Shown here: positions 38,029 through 47,160 of the stretch, in pieces
Numbering within the stretch: the first letter of the stretch is position 1
Layout: every line of letters begins with the position of its first letter
Translations under genes and position numbers: made by a program
Notes under the pieces: generated by a model
Database searches by the model: none
What the model saw: only the letters and a program-made list of their open reading frames with translations
Told to the model about the DNA's origin: nothing
Assembly (NCBI GenBank): GCA_964584665.1
Contig: CAZPAO010000005.1
Coordinates: forward strand, 1 to 64,000
Direction: 5' to 3'
Source of the DNA: DASUBN01 sp964584665
Lineage (GTDB): Bacteria; Pseudomonadota; Gammaproteobacteria; Natronospirales; REEB76
Length of the DNA: 64,000 bases

Positions 38029-38055
38029 TCTGTCGATTCGCGACCGCACGCAGTC

Positions 38056-38078
38056 CCGCGGAACCGAAGGTTCCGCGG
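38056..38078 (+). promoter_or_regulatory. perfect intercistronic hairpin, no T tract
   Basis: CCGCGGAACC (38056-38065), loop GAA, then GGTTCCGCGG (38069-38078). The 10-bp perfect stem lies between the small secreted protein and the giant gene. Without a T tract it is unlikely to terminate; it could stabilise or partially attenuate the transcript. Confidence 0.55.
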
Positions 38079-38202
38079 TACGGGCAGGTCGTCGGGGCAT
38101 GCACATCCAACGGCGTGGAGCCGTCTGGCGCGGACGCCATGGGGTTCGAGGGTCTGATTGAGGCCGCGGGACAAGCGGATTTAGAGCGAAAAGGGGTCAG
38201 TC

Positions 38203-41200
38203 ATGTCATCTTGCAAACATCTTCATTCCGCCTTTGCTTTCGTCATGCTGTGCGTGGCCGGGCTGATCAGCCCGCAGTCGGCGTTCGCGAACGACTACAG
38301 CAGCCAGGACGTGAAGATGATCGCCGCCGATTTCGACGGTGACGGCAAGGCCGACCTACTGGTCCAGTCCATCGCGTATGACGGCACCGTCCAGATCGTG
38401 CTTACCGACGGCAACGGTCAGCCATCGATCCTCAAGCAGAGTTGGTCACGCGGCTATCTCGGCATAGCCTGGGACGTCTCCGAGGACAACATCTACGCCG
38501 CCGACTTCAATGGCGACGGTAGGGCTGATCTCCTGGTCCAGAGCCGCAGCCAGGATATGGCCTACCTGCTACTGCAGAACGCGAGTGGCACCTTCACGAC
38601 GGTTAATGCCACCTTCACGTCCAATACCTACGGCTATTCCTGGTACGAAGACGATCATCATCTGGTGATAGGTGACTTCAACGGCGATGGCAAGGCCGAC
38701 GTTTTCATGCAGCCTGCGCACATAGGCAACAAGGCCGCGGAATTCGTATCCACTGGCACGGGTTTCACCCTGATCAAGAGCTGGCTCGGCGCGACCCACC
38801 TGCTGGGGTTCGCATGGACTTCCGACGATGCGCTCATCTATGCCGGCGACTTCAACGGTGACGGTCGCGATGACCTGCTGGTCGTCCCGCGTCCCAACAT
38901 CTCCATGCTATTCCTGCCTCTCGACGCTCCCATCGGGCGTTCGAGCGGCGACCCGTATGGCATCGTGCTCGCGGATGCCGGTTCCAGCCCGGCCGGTCAG
39001 CTTGATGCGGTCGGCCAGACATGGAACCAGATCGGTACCGGCGGGGCCGATTGGTCGCCCGAGACGCACAATGTGATCGTGGGCGATTTCGACGGCGACG
39101 GGAAAGCGGATGTGCTGCTGCAGTCCATCAGCGCGGGAGGGAGTACTTGGCTCGTGACCAAGTCCAGCACCAAATTGCTGGGAACCATCGTAGGTACCTG
39201 GCAGGATGGCAATTCCGGTATCAACTGGTCCGCGGGCAACACCACGATCGTCGCGGGATACTTCAATGGACCATTGGCGGATCCCGCCACGGGACGGCAG
39301 ATTTCCACCTCCGGCCTCTATCTCCAGTCCACAAGCTTTGACACACCCAACGCCATCGCCACGTTCTACAACGATGCCGTCTATATGGTGGCGGACCACA
39401 CACTGGATACACTCGTGCCGCCGGATGACGGCAGTGCCGAGCCGGTCCCCACCCAAGGCGAGCCGGGTTCGATCCCAGGCGAGTTCAGCGTCGATGTGAG
39501 TGGCGGAGCCAACTATCAGATGACCCTCCAGCTGCCGCCGGGCATCAATGGCTTGCAGCCTGACATGCATCTCGCCTATTCGAGTCATAGCGGCAACGGC
39601 TTCATGGGTATTGGCTGGTCGTTGGGCGGCCTCTCGGCCATCTCGCGGTGCCCCCGCACACTCGCTCAGGACGGAGTGGTGGGTGGCGTGACCATGGCTG
39701 CTACCGACCGCTTCTGCATCGATGGTAGACGGCTGATGTCGGTGGGCGGTTCGACCTATCGTACTGAGATGGATACCTTCCAGAAGGTGACCTCGCACGG
39801 CACGGCGGGGTCCGGACCGGATTGGTTCGACAGCCTCGATGCTTCGCACCAGCATCGCTATTTCGGCGATACCGACGATACTTCGGTGACGGCGTCGGAC
39901 GGCAGCAAGATCTCCTGGCCCATGAGCAAGGTGATGGATGAGTCTAATAACACCATCACTTACCACTACGATAACAGCGATCCCGGCGAACCCCTCATCA
40001 GCGAGATCGACTACGGCAACAACGCCGGCACCACCGTCGGTTCGGTGATCTTTACCTACGAAGCCCGTCCCGATGCGCGGTCCGGTTACATCGGCAAGTA
40101 TGGGACCAGCGCGCGCCAGCAGAACTCCACTCAGCGCTTGGTGAAGATCTCGACCTACGAGTACGGCAACTTGGTGATGACGTATGGGTTCACCTACCAG
40201 CAAGGCAGATCCACGAACCGTAGCCAGCTCACGAGCGTCCAGCAGTGCGGCGCGGACGGTCTGTGCCTGAAGCCCACAAAGTTCACTTGGAGCCAGGGCA
40301 TCGCCGGCTTCAATTCAAGTTCCATCAACACCCGCTTCCCCGCAGGCGTGAACAATCTGCAGTTCGGGGACTTGGACGGCGATGGCATTCCCGACTATCT
40401 GTATACCGACACGAGTTCTTCGGATGATGGCCACTGGCACATCAGGTTCGGGGACAATCCCAACGCCCCGACGACCACGTCGGTCTATCTGAACACCGAT
40501 GCGCCGCACGCCCTGATGGCGGACTTCAACGGCGACGGCAAGAGCGATCTGCTGGTGCCCACCAGTGGCGGCAACCCTGTCAACAATTACTGGGAACTCT
40601 ACACCTCAACCGGCGTGGGCCTGGGTTCGCCGGCCATGATGACCATGCTCAATCCGGACTGCCAGGGTCTGACCGGTTCTGCGCACCAGACCTGCATCGT
40701 CAACGAGGGCAGCACACTCGCTTGGCCCGTGGCGGGCGCGTCCAAGAGCCCGGCCTTGGTGAGCCTGGATGGGAACGGCCACCTGGATCTCATCTACCGC
40801 AATGCGAATTCCAGCGGTAAGCAGGTAATCTGGATCATCTACTACGACCCATCCCTTGCCGCCTATACACAGATCCAGACCAACATCCAGGTCAGTGATA
40901 CGCAGCGTTTCCTGCCCATCAACTTCACTGGTGGCGGCAAGCCCGACATCTACATCACCAGCCAGGGTTGCACCAACGTCGATCCGTGCTGGGCCAACTC
41001 AGGCGTATTCACCTGGAACGGCCAGACTCTGGCGCCGGTCACCTCGGGCGATATCAAGGCTGATTACCCCGTTTTCATCGATGCCAACGGTGACGGCCTG
41101 ACGGACATCCTGCGTGTCGTGATGACCGCCACCAATAACTACGAGTGGGAGCTGGACATCAACCACGGCGCCAACTGGCGCTATTCCTGGTCCGGTTTCT

Positions 41201-44200
41201 CGGCCGCGAACCACGAGGAAAACTACACCCAGCCGCTGGACTACGACCGCGACGGCCTGGACGATGCCATCATCCCCCACGGCAACACTTGGTGGGTGCT
41301 CCGTTCCGATGGGACGAACATGAACCCCATCAACACACATTTCGATGCCTCCACGACCTTCAACAACGGTCGTGTGATGGACATCGACAGCGATGGCTTC
41401 GAAGACCTCATGTTCGTCTCGGGTTCGTACTGGTACGACTATGCTGGCAACTCCGATGAGATGCCCGATCTCGTGACCCAGGTACAGAATGGTCAGGGCG
41501 CGCAGACGGTGATCGGCTATGCTGCGTTGGACGACGTCTACGCCGCCGTCTATGGCAGCGATTCCAATCTGCCCCCGATAGATCTGGACACGATGCAGCC
41601 GTCCCTGGGCCCGAACTATGTCGTCAAACAGTTCGGCGCCTCGGATGGCACACTCAGCACAATCAGCGACCAGGGCATGGTCTATACGAGCTACGCCTAT
41701 TGGGGTTCCCGCACCAGCACGGTCGGGCGTGGTTCCTTGGGCTTCGCTGTGGTCCAGGCCTATAACAGTAATACTGGGATCATCACCGAAACGTATAGCT
41801 CCCAGACCTGGCCTTACATCGGCATGGTCACGAAGTCGGTGGAAGCACTCAAGGCCACTCAGCCCAAGCTGGTCGGCAGGGCGGGTCTCGCCGCCAATTT
41901 TGCGAACAAGTGCGTCGTTGATCCTGCGAATGACGACATGGATTGCCCGACTAATCCACCGGTGCCGCCGGCCCTGCTGAGTCCCTCGAGCTACACACGC
42001 AAAACTACTAGCAGTCTGGACAATCTGGTACCGGCGCTAGATGCCAGCGGCGCCACCACGGGCGTCACTGTGTTTCCCTTCGTCAAGACGAGCGACGAGC
42101 TGCTCTATTCGCTCGATACGCATCAACTTTATAAAGAGGTAGCGACGTTAAACAACTATACGCCTTGGGGGGAAATACAGGACGTCAAGGTCACCACCGA
42201 CAACGGCAACGGCGGCGATACGCACGTCATCGAGACCGTGAGCCATTACGATTCCGATTCCATATCCAACTGGTGTCTCAGCATGCTTAGCGAGGTCGAT
42301 ACGAACCTATCCGGTGCGGATGGGGCAGGCGCGCTGAAGCATCTTTATACCTATACTACTGACGGAAGCTGTCTGCTGAAGACGGATGTCTCGAACGCGC
42401 AAGACCCGGCCGTCCAAGTCACCAAGACCTACCAATACGACGCCTTCGGCAACCGCAGTGACGTGTTGATAGAGGGGCAGGGTTTCACTTCGCGCGAGAC
42501 CAAGACCACCTACGACAATGACGGCCTGTACCCGGTCAGCACGCAGACCCCCTTGGCTTTGATGCTGGGCAAGTATGCAACCACGAGCTGGGACAAGCGC
42601 TTCGGCCAGAAGGCTACCGATACGGGCATCGATGGGCTGATTAACACGACGCTATACGACAGTCTGGGCAGATCCATTGAACAGGATTCTGCGAGACCCG
42701 GCGTGAAGGTGACGTTCGACTATGACTGGTGTTCCGCGCAGTGCCACACACCAGTATCCGTGATGGTCACAACCAGGACGGACCATATCGGATCGGACAC
42801 CAGCGTGAGCACCACCGAACTCGACGTGCTGGGCAGAGCAGTATATGCCAGCCAACAGGGCCTGAATGGAAGCACAATCGGCCAGTACACGGCCTATGAC
42901 CCACTGGCCCGGCCTTATCTGTCGAGCAATCCGACCTTCATCCACAACGGGGTGCCCAGCAGTCCGGTGTGCTGGACCTATCGGACCTATGACGCCCTGA
43001 GCCGGCCGACCGCCGTCTACAGCCCCGCACAGCAAGCCGACTGCAGCAACTCCTGGACACTGGGGACCTCCGGCACGGCCTACATCGGGTTCCGGGACCC
43101 CACGACCGACCCCTCGGTCTTCGCCACCGGCAACTTCATCACGATGACCACGACGTACACCGACCGTCAAACGGGCATCGTGGTGACGCAGCATGTGGGG
43201 AGTGATGGCAGCACCGTAGGTACGGGCCTGACACCTACCTCCAGCACCATCCAACGGCTCAGCGTGATGGGCAAGGTGATATCGGCTACGGATGCCAAGA
43301 ACCAGACCACGACATACGGCTACGATGCCTACGGCAATAATGCGCGCGTGACCGATCCGTACTCGAATTCCGTCGTACGCACGTACGACACTGCGGGTCA
43401 TCTCAAGAGGCTGTCTGATCCCGACATGGGTAGCTGGGTCTATACCGTGGATGCTCTCGGCGATGTCATCACCCAGACCGATGCTAATGGCGTCGTGCTC
43501 ACCAGCAGCTATGATGCGGCTGGCCGGCGCATGAGCCAGAGTGGGCAACCCGCTCCGGTCGATACCGGAAACCAGCCCTTCCCGCAGGCATGGACCGGCA
43601 CCACCACCTGGACCTACGACACGGCACCAGGCAACGGTATAGGGCGGGTTGCGTCCGTGACGGGCCCCGACTATGCCGTGGTGGCCGGCGTGGCCAGCGG
43701 GTCCCTCAAGACCTATAAGTACGACAGCTATGGTGCCCCCATCTCGGTCACCACCAGCGTCGACGGTAAGGATTACGTGGTGGACACCACCTACAACAGC
43801 GGAGGCCTGCCTGACGTCATCACCTATCCCGATGCCAGCTTCAGCCAGACCCCGCTACGCCTGGCGGTCCGGTATGGCTATGACGGCCATGGTCATCTCC
43901 TGTCCCTGACTGATACGGCCTCCGGCACGGTCTACTGGAAGGCGACGTTGGACACGCCTACGGGGCAAATCAGTGGTGAGCAGCTCGGCAACGGCGTGGT
44001 CAGCGCGCGCCTGTATGACGCGGCCACCGGACGCATCTTGGGCATCAGCTCGGGCCCTGGCCAGGATGGTTCCTTGCAGGATCTGCAGTACGGCTGGGAC
44101 AGCGTCGGCAACCTCATCGAACGTGATGATGAGCTTGCCCAGATGCACGAGTGCTTCAGCTACGACAGCCTGTATCGCTTGAAAGGGACCGCCACCGTCC

Positions 44201-46005
44201 CCGGCTCAGATCCAAACCTGGGAGGCTGTGGTACCAATCCCATCGTAGCCTACGGGTATGACGATATCGGCGACCTCAAGACCAAGGGTGCCCTCAACCT
44301 GACCTATTACCCCTCGGGTGATGGGCTCCCGACGCCGCACGCCGTACAGAATACCGACACCGACCAGTTCACCTACGATGCGGACGGCAACCTCACGTCA
44401 CGTTGCCCCATCGGGACCACGCCACCTTGCGCCGGAGGCGAAGCGGTGACCTGGTATGCGTCCAATAAACCGTATCAGATCACCAAGGGGGCCTATTCCT
44501 CCACCTTCTGGTACGACGGCCTGCAGAACATCTACAAGGAGACCGACGTCACCAGCAGCGGCACCCTGCAGGTCCTGCACGTCGACGATGTCTTCGAGCA
44601 GGAGCGCAACCTCACCACTGGCGTCACGCGTGACCGCATGTACGTCTCGGTCAATGGGGTCAATGTAGCCATCTATGCTCATGCGACCAACGCGTCTGAC
44701 CGGGTGGATTACCCCCTGCATGACAACCTGGGTTCCGTGGATGTGCTTACGGATTCCAGTGCCGTTCCGTCGCAGAAGACCAGTTACGATGCCTGGGGTT
44801 GGTCGCGCGACCCGGCCAGTTGGACAGCCTCGGCGACATTCGCCGGCACCTTCCCTTACCAGGAAGGCGAGGGCTATACCGGGCACGAGAACCTGGATGA
44901 CCTCGGTTTAGTGCACATGGGCGGCCGTGTGTATGACCCCGCGCTAGGTCGCTTCATGAGTCCCGATCCTAACGTGCAGTTCCCGGTGGGCACCCAGGGC
45001 TTCAACCGCTATAGCTATGTGGGCAATAACCCGGCGAGCCTGAGGGATCCCTCCGGTTATTTCGAAGTGGTCAGTGGTTCCAGCGTGCTGGAACAGATCC
45101 TGGATCCCAACCTGGCGTTCGCGGCCCACCCGCTTGACCCGGCCCACGACGCGAAGATGTTCCTGTTCCGCGAGATGAACCATGACCAGTTCACCATCGT
45201 AAATACCATCGGCTCGGCCTTCTGCCTGACTTGGTACGCCGCCTGCTATGCAGGTGGTACCTATGACTATGATCGGGCCCACGGCGCCAGCGGCAAACGG
45301 GCTCTCATGGACGCGGCGATCGCCTATATCTCGAATAGTGGGACCGCTGGGGATTCGCCGACGTGGACCGGCATCCTCAAGAACGCGGCCGAGAACTCCG
45401 TTAAGGGTTACATGGATCAGGTGATTAGGGACGAGATGCACCGGTTTGCCAACCGCAACGGCATGAGCCTGCTGCAGATGGACGCCTATCTTGAAGTTCT
45501 CTCTTTCGCCGGCGAGGCCTGGGCCGATCACGAAGGGGTTGGTGGAGAGGGTGGCAGCAGGCTCAGGAAGGTAGAGATCGATGGTCATACGGAGGTCGAT
45601 ATCGCCGGGTATGGTAGCCAGGGAGTGAGCATCCCCGGCATAGGCACGAACGTCGTCGATACCTTGCTGGAGTACCAGGGGGTACCGAGTTCGACCGGCA
45701 TCTACTACATGATGCATTACCGGGGCGTGCCTATCCACGCCGCCCACAGTCTCGGCGCATTGACCGCGAACAACCTGGTTTTCATGGGCCAGGCGCCGAG
45801 CGCGAACCTCTATGCGCTCCCATTCGGTGCCGCAGCTGCGGCTCATACCACCGTGATGATATCTTCGCGTGACATCATAGCGGGCGGTATCTTCGGATCT
45901 ATCCTGAACCCGGAGGCCGTGGCGGCACCATTCAGTCCATATTTTGGGGGGCACGGAGGTCAGGAGATCTACAAGCTGAATACGACTTTTTGGTCGCATC
46001 CCTGA
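38203..46005 (+). CDS. giant secreted SpvB/TcdB-RHS repeat protein with lipase-like C-terminus
   Basis: 2600 residues. A signal peptide (about 1-29) is followed by FG-GAP/VCBS loops (FDGDGKADLL, FNGDGRADLL, FNGDGKADVF, FNGDGRDDLL) to about 390, an SpvB-like N-terminal block from about 425 (FSVDVSGGANY, GIGWSLGGLSAI), a second FG-GAP section (about 710-1090), a TcdB-middle-like section (NGQGAQTVIGYA), then YD/RHS repeats (about 1400-2200). The RHS core box is at about 2225-2275 (VYDPALGRFMSPDP). The last 310 residues are unique. They contain AHSLG with Ser2516, SSRD with Asp2557 and FGGHGG with His2584, the order of a lipase/alpha-beta-hydrolase triad. The RHS shell normally encloses such a domain. 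No immunity-type gene follows; a terminator does. Start ATG is downstream of GGGGTC; the signal peptide supports it. GC is below that of the neighbours. Confidence 0.88.
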   Translation: MSSCKHLHSAFAFVMLCVAGLISPQSAFANDYSSQDVKMIAADFDGDGKADLLVQSIAYDGTVQIVLTDGNGQPSILKQSWSRGYLGIAWDVSEDNIYAADFNGDGRADLLVQSRSQDMAYLLLQNASGTFTTVNATFTSNTYGYSWYEDDHHLVIGDFNGDGKADVFMQPAHIGNKAAEFVSTGTGFTLIKSWLGATHLLGFAWTSDDALIYAGDFNGDGRDDLLVVPRPNISMLFLPLDAPIGRSSGDPYGIVLADAGSSPAGQLDAVGQTWNQIGTGGADWSPETHNVIVGDFDGDGKADVLLQSISAGGSTWLVTKSSTKLLGTIVGTWQDGNSGINWSAGNTTIVAGYFNGPLADPATGRQISTSGLYLQSTSFDTPNAIATFYNDAVYMVADHTLDTLVPPDDGSAEPVPTQGEPGSIPGEFSVDVSGGANYQMTLQLPPGINGLQPDMHLAYSSHSGNGFMGIGWSLGGLSAISRCPRTLAQDGVVGGVTMAATDRFCIDGRRLMSVGGSTYRTEMDTFQKVTSHGTAGSGPDWFDSLDASHQHRYFGDTDDTSVTASDGSKISWPMSKVMDESNNTITYHYDNSDPGEPLISEIDYGNNAGTTVGSVIFTYEARPDARSGYIGKYGTSARQQNSTQRLVKISTYEYGNLVMTYGFTYQQGRSTNRSQLTSVQQCGADGLCLKPTKFTWSQGIAGFNSSSINTRFPAGVNNLQFGDLDGDGIPDYLYTDTSSSDDGHWHIRFGDNPNAPTTTSVYLNTDAPHALMADFNGDGKSDLLVPTSGGNPVNNYWELYTSTGVGLGSPAMMTMLNPDCQGLTGSAHQTCIVNEGSTLAWPVAGASKSPALVSLDGNGHLDLIYRNANSSGKQVIWIIYYDPSLAAYTQIQTNIQVSDTQRFLPINFTGGGKPDIYITSQGCTNVDPCWANSGVFTWNGQTLAPVTSGDIKADYPVFIDANGDGLTDILRVVMTATNNYEWELDINHGANWRYSWSGFSAANHEENYTQPLDYDRDGLDDAIIPHGNTWWVLRSDGTNMNPINTHFDASTTFNNGRVMDIDSDGFEDLMFVSGSYWYDYAGNSDEMPDLVTQVQNGQGAQTVIGYAALDDVYAAVYGSDSNLPPIDLDTMQPSLGPNYVVKQFGASDGTLSTISDQGMVYTSYAYWGSRTSTVGRGSLGFAVVQAYNSNTGIITETYSSQTWPYIGMVTKSVEALKATQPKLVGRAGLAANFANKCVVDPANDDMDCPTNPPVPPALLSPSSYTRKTTSSLDNLVPALDASGATTGVTVFPFVKTSDELLYSLDTHQLYKEVATLNNYTPWGEIQDVKVTTDNGNGGDTHVIETVSHYDSDSISNWCLSMLSEVDTNLSGADGAGALKHLYTYTTDGSCLLKTDVSNAQDPAVQVTKTYQYDAFGNRSDVLIEGQGFTSRETKTTYDNDGLYPVSTQTPLALMLGKYATTSWDKRFGQKATDTGIDGLINTTLYDSLGRSIEQDSARPGVKVTFDYDWCSAQCHTPVSVMVTTRTDHIGSDTSVSTTELDVLGRAVYASQQGLNGSTIGQYTAYDPLARPYLSSNPTFIHNGVPSSPVCWTYRTYDALSRPTAVYSPAQQADCSNSWTLGTSGTAYIGFRDPTTDPSVFATGNFITMTTTYTDRQTGIVVTQHVGSDGSTVGTGLTPTSSTIQRLSVMGKVISATDAKNQTTTYGYDAYGNNARVTDPYSNSVVRTYDTAGHLKRLSDPDMGSWVYTVDALGDVITQTDANGVVLTSSYDAAGRRMSQSGQPAPVDTGNQPFPQAWTGTTTWTYDTAPGNGIGRVASVTGPDYAVVAGVASGSLKTYKYDSYGAPISVTTSVDGKDYVVDTTYNSGGLPDVITYPDASFSQTPLRLAVRYGYDGHGHLLSLTDTASGTVYWKATLDTPTGQISGEQLGNGVVSARLYDAATGRILGISSGPGQDGSLQDLQYGWDSVGNLIERDDELAQMHECFSYDSLYRLKGTATVPGSDPNLGGCGTNPIVAYGYDDIGDLKTKGALNLTYYPSGDGLPTPHAVQNTDTDQFTYDADGNLTSRCPIGTTPPCAGGEAVTWYASNKPYQITKGAYSSTFWYDGLQNIYKETDVTSSGTLQVLHVDDVFEQERNLTTGVTRDRMYVSVNGVNVAIYAHATNASDRVDYPLHDNLGSVDVLTDSSAVPSQKTSYDAWGWSRDPASWTASATFAGTFPYQEGEGYTGHENLDDLGLVHMGGRVYDPALGRFMSPDPNVQFPVGTQGFNRYSYVGNNPASLRDPSGYFEVVSGSSVLEQILDPNLAFAAHPLDPAHDAKMFLFREMNHDQFTIVNTIGSAFCLTWYAACYAGGTYDYDRAHGASGKRALMDAAIAYISNSGTAGDSPTWTGILKNAAENSVKGYMDQVIRDEMHRFANRNGMSLLQMDAYLEVLSFAGEAWADHEGVGGEGGSRLRKVEIDGHTEVDIAGYGSQGVSIPGIGTNVVDTLLEYQGVPSSTGIYYMMHYRGVPIHAAHSLGALTANNLVFMGQAPSANLYALPFGAAAAAHTTVMISSRDIIAGGIFGSILNPEAVAAPFSPYFGGHGGQEIYKLNTTFWSHP

Positions 46006-46089
46006 CTAAATGAGAAGATCGTTTGATATGGAAACTCCCCTCAGAAGGTGTGTCGCGTGCGGGGCGCGATGCCGATAGAGATATCAGGC

Positions 46090-46123
46090 AAATAAAAACC
46101 CTCCGCGAGGAGGGTTTTTATTT
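46090..46123. terminator. bidirectional rho-independent terminator
   Basis: AAATAAAAACCCTCC (46090-46104), loop GCGA, GGAGGGTTTTTATTT (46109-46123): a perfect 15-bp inverted repeat with A and T tracts on both sides. It separates the giant gene from the convergent cytochrome gene and can serve both. Confidence 0.92.
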
Positions 46124-46138
46124 CGTGGGAGCCTGCGC

Positions 46139-46675
46139 TTACTTGCTTTGCCCCACCATGTACTCGAGGGCCTTCACCACGTCGTCATCGGAGAGCGACG
46201 GGTTGCCGCCGTGGGCCGGCATCTGGTTGAAGCCCTTCAGCGCATGCTGCTTCAGGGTGTCCATGCCCTTGGCGATGCGCGGTGCCCAGGCTGACTTATC
46301 CCCGATCTTGGGGGCGCCGAGCAGGCCGCTCTGGTGGCAGCCGGAGCAGGTGCCCTGCCAGATCTCCTTGCCGGACTTCGGCGCGCCGCCACCGCCGCCT
46401 GCGGCAGGAGCCGTCTGGGCCATCTGGCTCTTGGTGTCGCCGGCGATCTGCACGTCCGATATCGGCGCCAGGCGCTTGTCGATGATCTGCTCTTCGGTGG
46501 AGGTGCCCTTCTCGTAGGCGCCCGGGCTGCGGTCGGCGATGCCGTTGGCCAGCCAGTACATGCCGATGGCGAAGGCCACCAGGATGCCGAGCACCAGCAA
46601 GAAGGTGTCGTAGAAATGCTGGTCGTGCTTGCTCTCGAGGGACTTATCGTCGGTCTTGGGTTTCTTGGCGGCCAT
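46139..46675 (-). CDS. membrane-anchored class I cytochrome c (c5 type)
   Basis: 178 residues: charged cytoplasmic tail, one transmembrane helix (about 22-45), a glycine/alanine-rich linker (about 88-100), then a cytochrome domain with the heme motif CSGCH and axial Met in FNQMPAHGG. This is the architecture of c5-type cytochromes that carry electrons to terminal oxidases in the periplasm. The chosen ATG is 46675; a longer frame continues upstream through the tRNA region but has no coding character there. Its closest neighbour is the tRNA-Arg gene on the opposite strand. Confidence 0.88.
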   Translation of the reverse strand: MAAKKPKTDDKSLESKHDQHFYDTFLLVLGILVAFAIGMYWLANGIADRSPGAYEKGTSTEEQIIDKRLAPISDVQIAGDTKSQMAQTAPAAGGGGGAPKSGKEIWQGTCSGCHQSGLLGAPKIGDKSAWAPRIAKGMDTLKQHALKGFNQMPAHGGNPSLSDDDVVKALEYMVGQSK

Positions 46676-46795
46676 GGCGATATTCCGTATAGGGGGTACG
46701 CGAAGGCGGGGATTATATAAGGTTCGGCCTGGGTGGTGGCGGTCCGGTTGGACGCTTCCAGGGGGCTCGGGTATCCTTGCGGCCCTTCTAATTAA

Positions 46796-46872
46796 GCGCC
46801 CGTAGCTCAGCTGGATAGAGCGTGTGCCTCCGGCGCACAAGGTCAGGGGTTCGAATCCCTTCGGGCGCGCCA
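46796..46872 (+). tRNA. tRNA-Arg (anticodon CCG)
   Basis: A 77-base cloverleaf. The acceptor GCGCCCG pairs with CGGGCGC, the D arm is GCTCAGCTGGATAGAGC, the anticodon stem TGTGC/GCACA encloses CTCCGGC (anticodon CCG, reading CGG), and the T arm is GGGGTTCGAATCCCT. CCA is encoded (46870-46872). Confidence 0.96.
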
Positions 46873-46874
46873 AC
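46851..46874 (+). repeat. tRNA-Arg 3' end, first copy of a 24-base direct repeat
   Basis: The T-loop to CCA end of the tRNA plus two bases recurs at 47024-47047 with 22 of 24 identities. Such duplications mark att sites left by integrases. Confidence 0.65.
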
Positions 46875-46880
46875 AAAAAA

Positions 46881-46908
46881 GCCCCCTGCGAAGAGCAGGG
46901 GGCTTTTT
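46881..46908 (+). terminator. terminator of tRNA-Arg
   Basis: GCCCCCTGC (46881-46889), loop GAAGA, GCAGGGGGC (46895-46903) and TTTTT. Upstream A tract makes it usable on both strands. Confidence 0.9.
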
Positions 46909-46987
46909 CATTGGCGTTTCCAGACAGGGGATTCGAACCCAAGGGTTCGCCGAGGGCTACGCATTCCATGCTCCGCCCTCGGTCCAC

Positions 46988-47007
46988 GGCGCACATCCCT
47001 GTGCGCC
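46988..47007. repeat. perfect 8-bp hairpin in the tRNA-end interval
   Basis: GGCGCACA, loop TCCC, TGTGCGCC. It lies between the two copies of the tRNA 3' end and has no T tract. A T-arm-like sequence on the opposite strand (46928-46940) is in the same interval. Confidence 0.55.
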
Positions 47008-47023
47008 AGCTCGGTGCTGCGCA

Positions 47024-47047
47024 TCGAGCCCCTTCGGGCGCGCCAAC
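47024..47047 (+). repeat. second copy of the tRNA-Arg 3' end (att-like)
   Basis: TCGAGCCCCTTCGG then GCGCGCCAAC, with 22 of 24 bases identical to the tRNA end at 46851-46874. The rest of a tRNA is absent here, so it is a fragment, as expected for an integration scar or a partial tRNA duplication. Confidence 0.65.
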
Positions 47048-47103
47048 CCCCCTAGAGATGGCCTGTCCCACCCCAGTCCAAAAGGCTTTTCGACCCTTGA
47101 CTT

Positions 47104-47157
47104 CTATACTGTGTGTCATACACTATACGTCACATACTATAGTCCACACGGTATAAC
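47104..47157 (+). promoter_or_regulatory. AT-rich promoter/operator region of the padR gene with repeated CTATA boxes
   Basis: CTATAC at 47104 and 47123, CTATAG at 47137 and GTATAA at 47151 recur at 19, 14 and 14 bases; GTGT/ACAC half-sites lie between them (GTGTGTCATACAC). The block stands out in composition against its flanks. No Shine-Dalgarno sequence precedes the padR ATG at 47161, so the mRNA may be leaderless or nearly so. PadR proteins usually repress their own operon, so binding here is plausible. Confidence 0.5.
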
Positions 47158-47160
47158 CCG

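Noticed and set aside
46006..46089. Immunity gene after the giant RHS-type protein
   Set aside because: Only short frames without ribosome sites occur before the terminator.
36405..46123. Giant-gene block as an island integrated at the tRNA-Arg gene
   Set aside because: The block lies on the 5' side of the tRNA; tRNA-directed integration would place it between the duplicated 3' ends at 46851 and 47047.
46676..47119. Upstream extension of the cytochrome c5 frame through the tRNA
   Set aside because: The tRNA and its terminator lie across it; the extra residues resemble the spurious proteins often predicted over tRNA genes.
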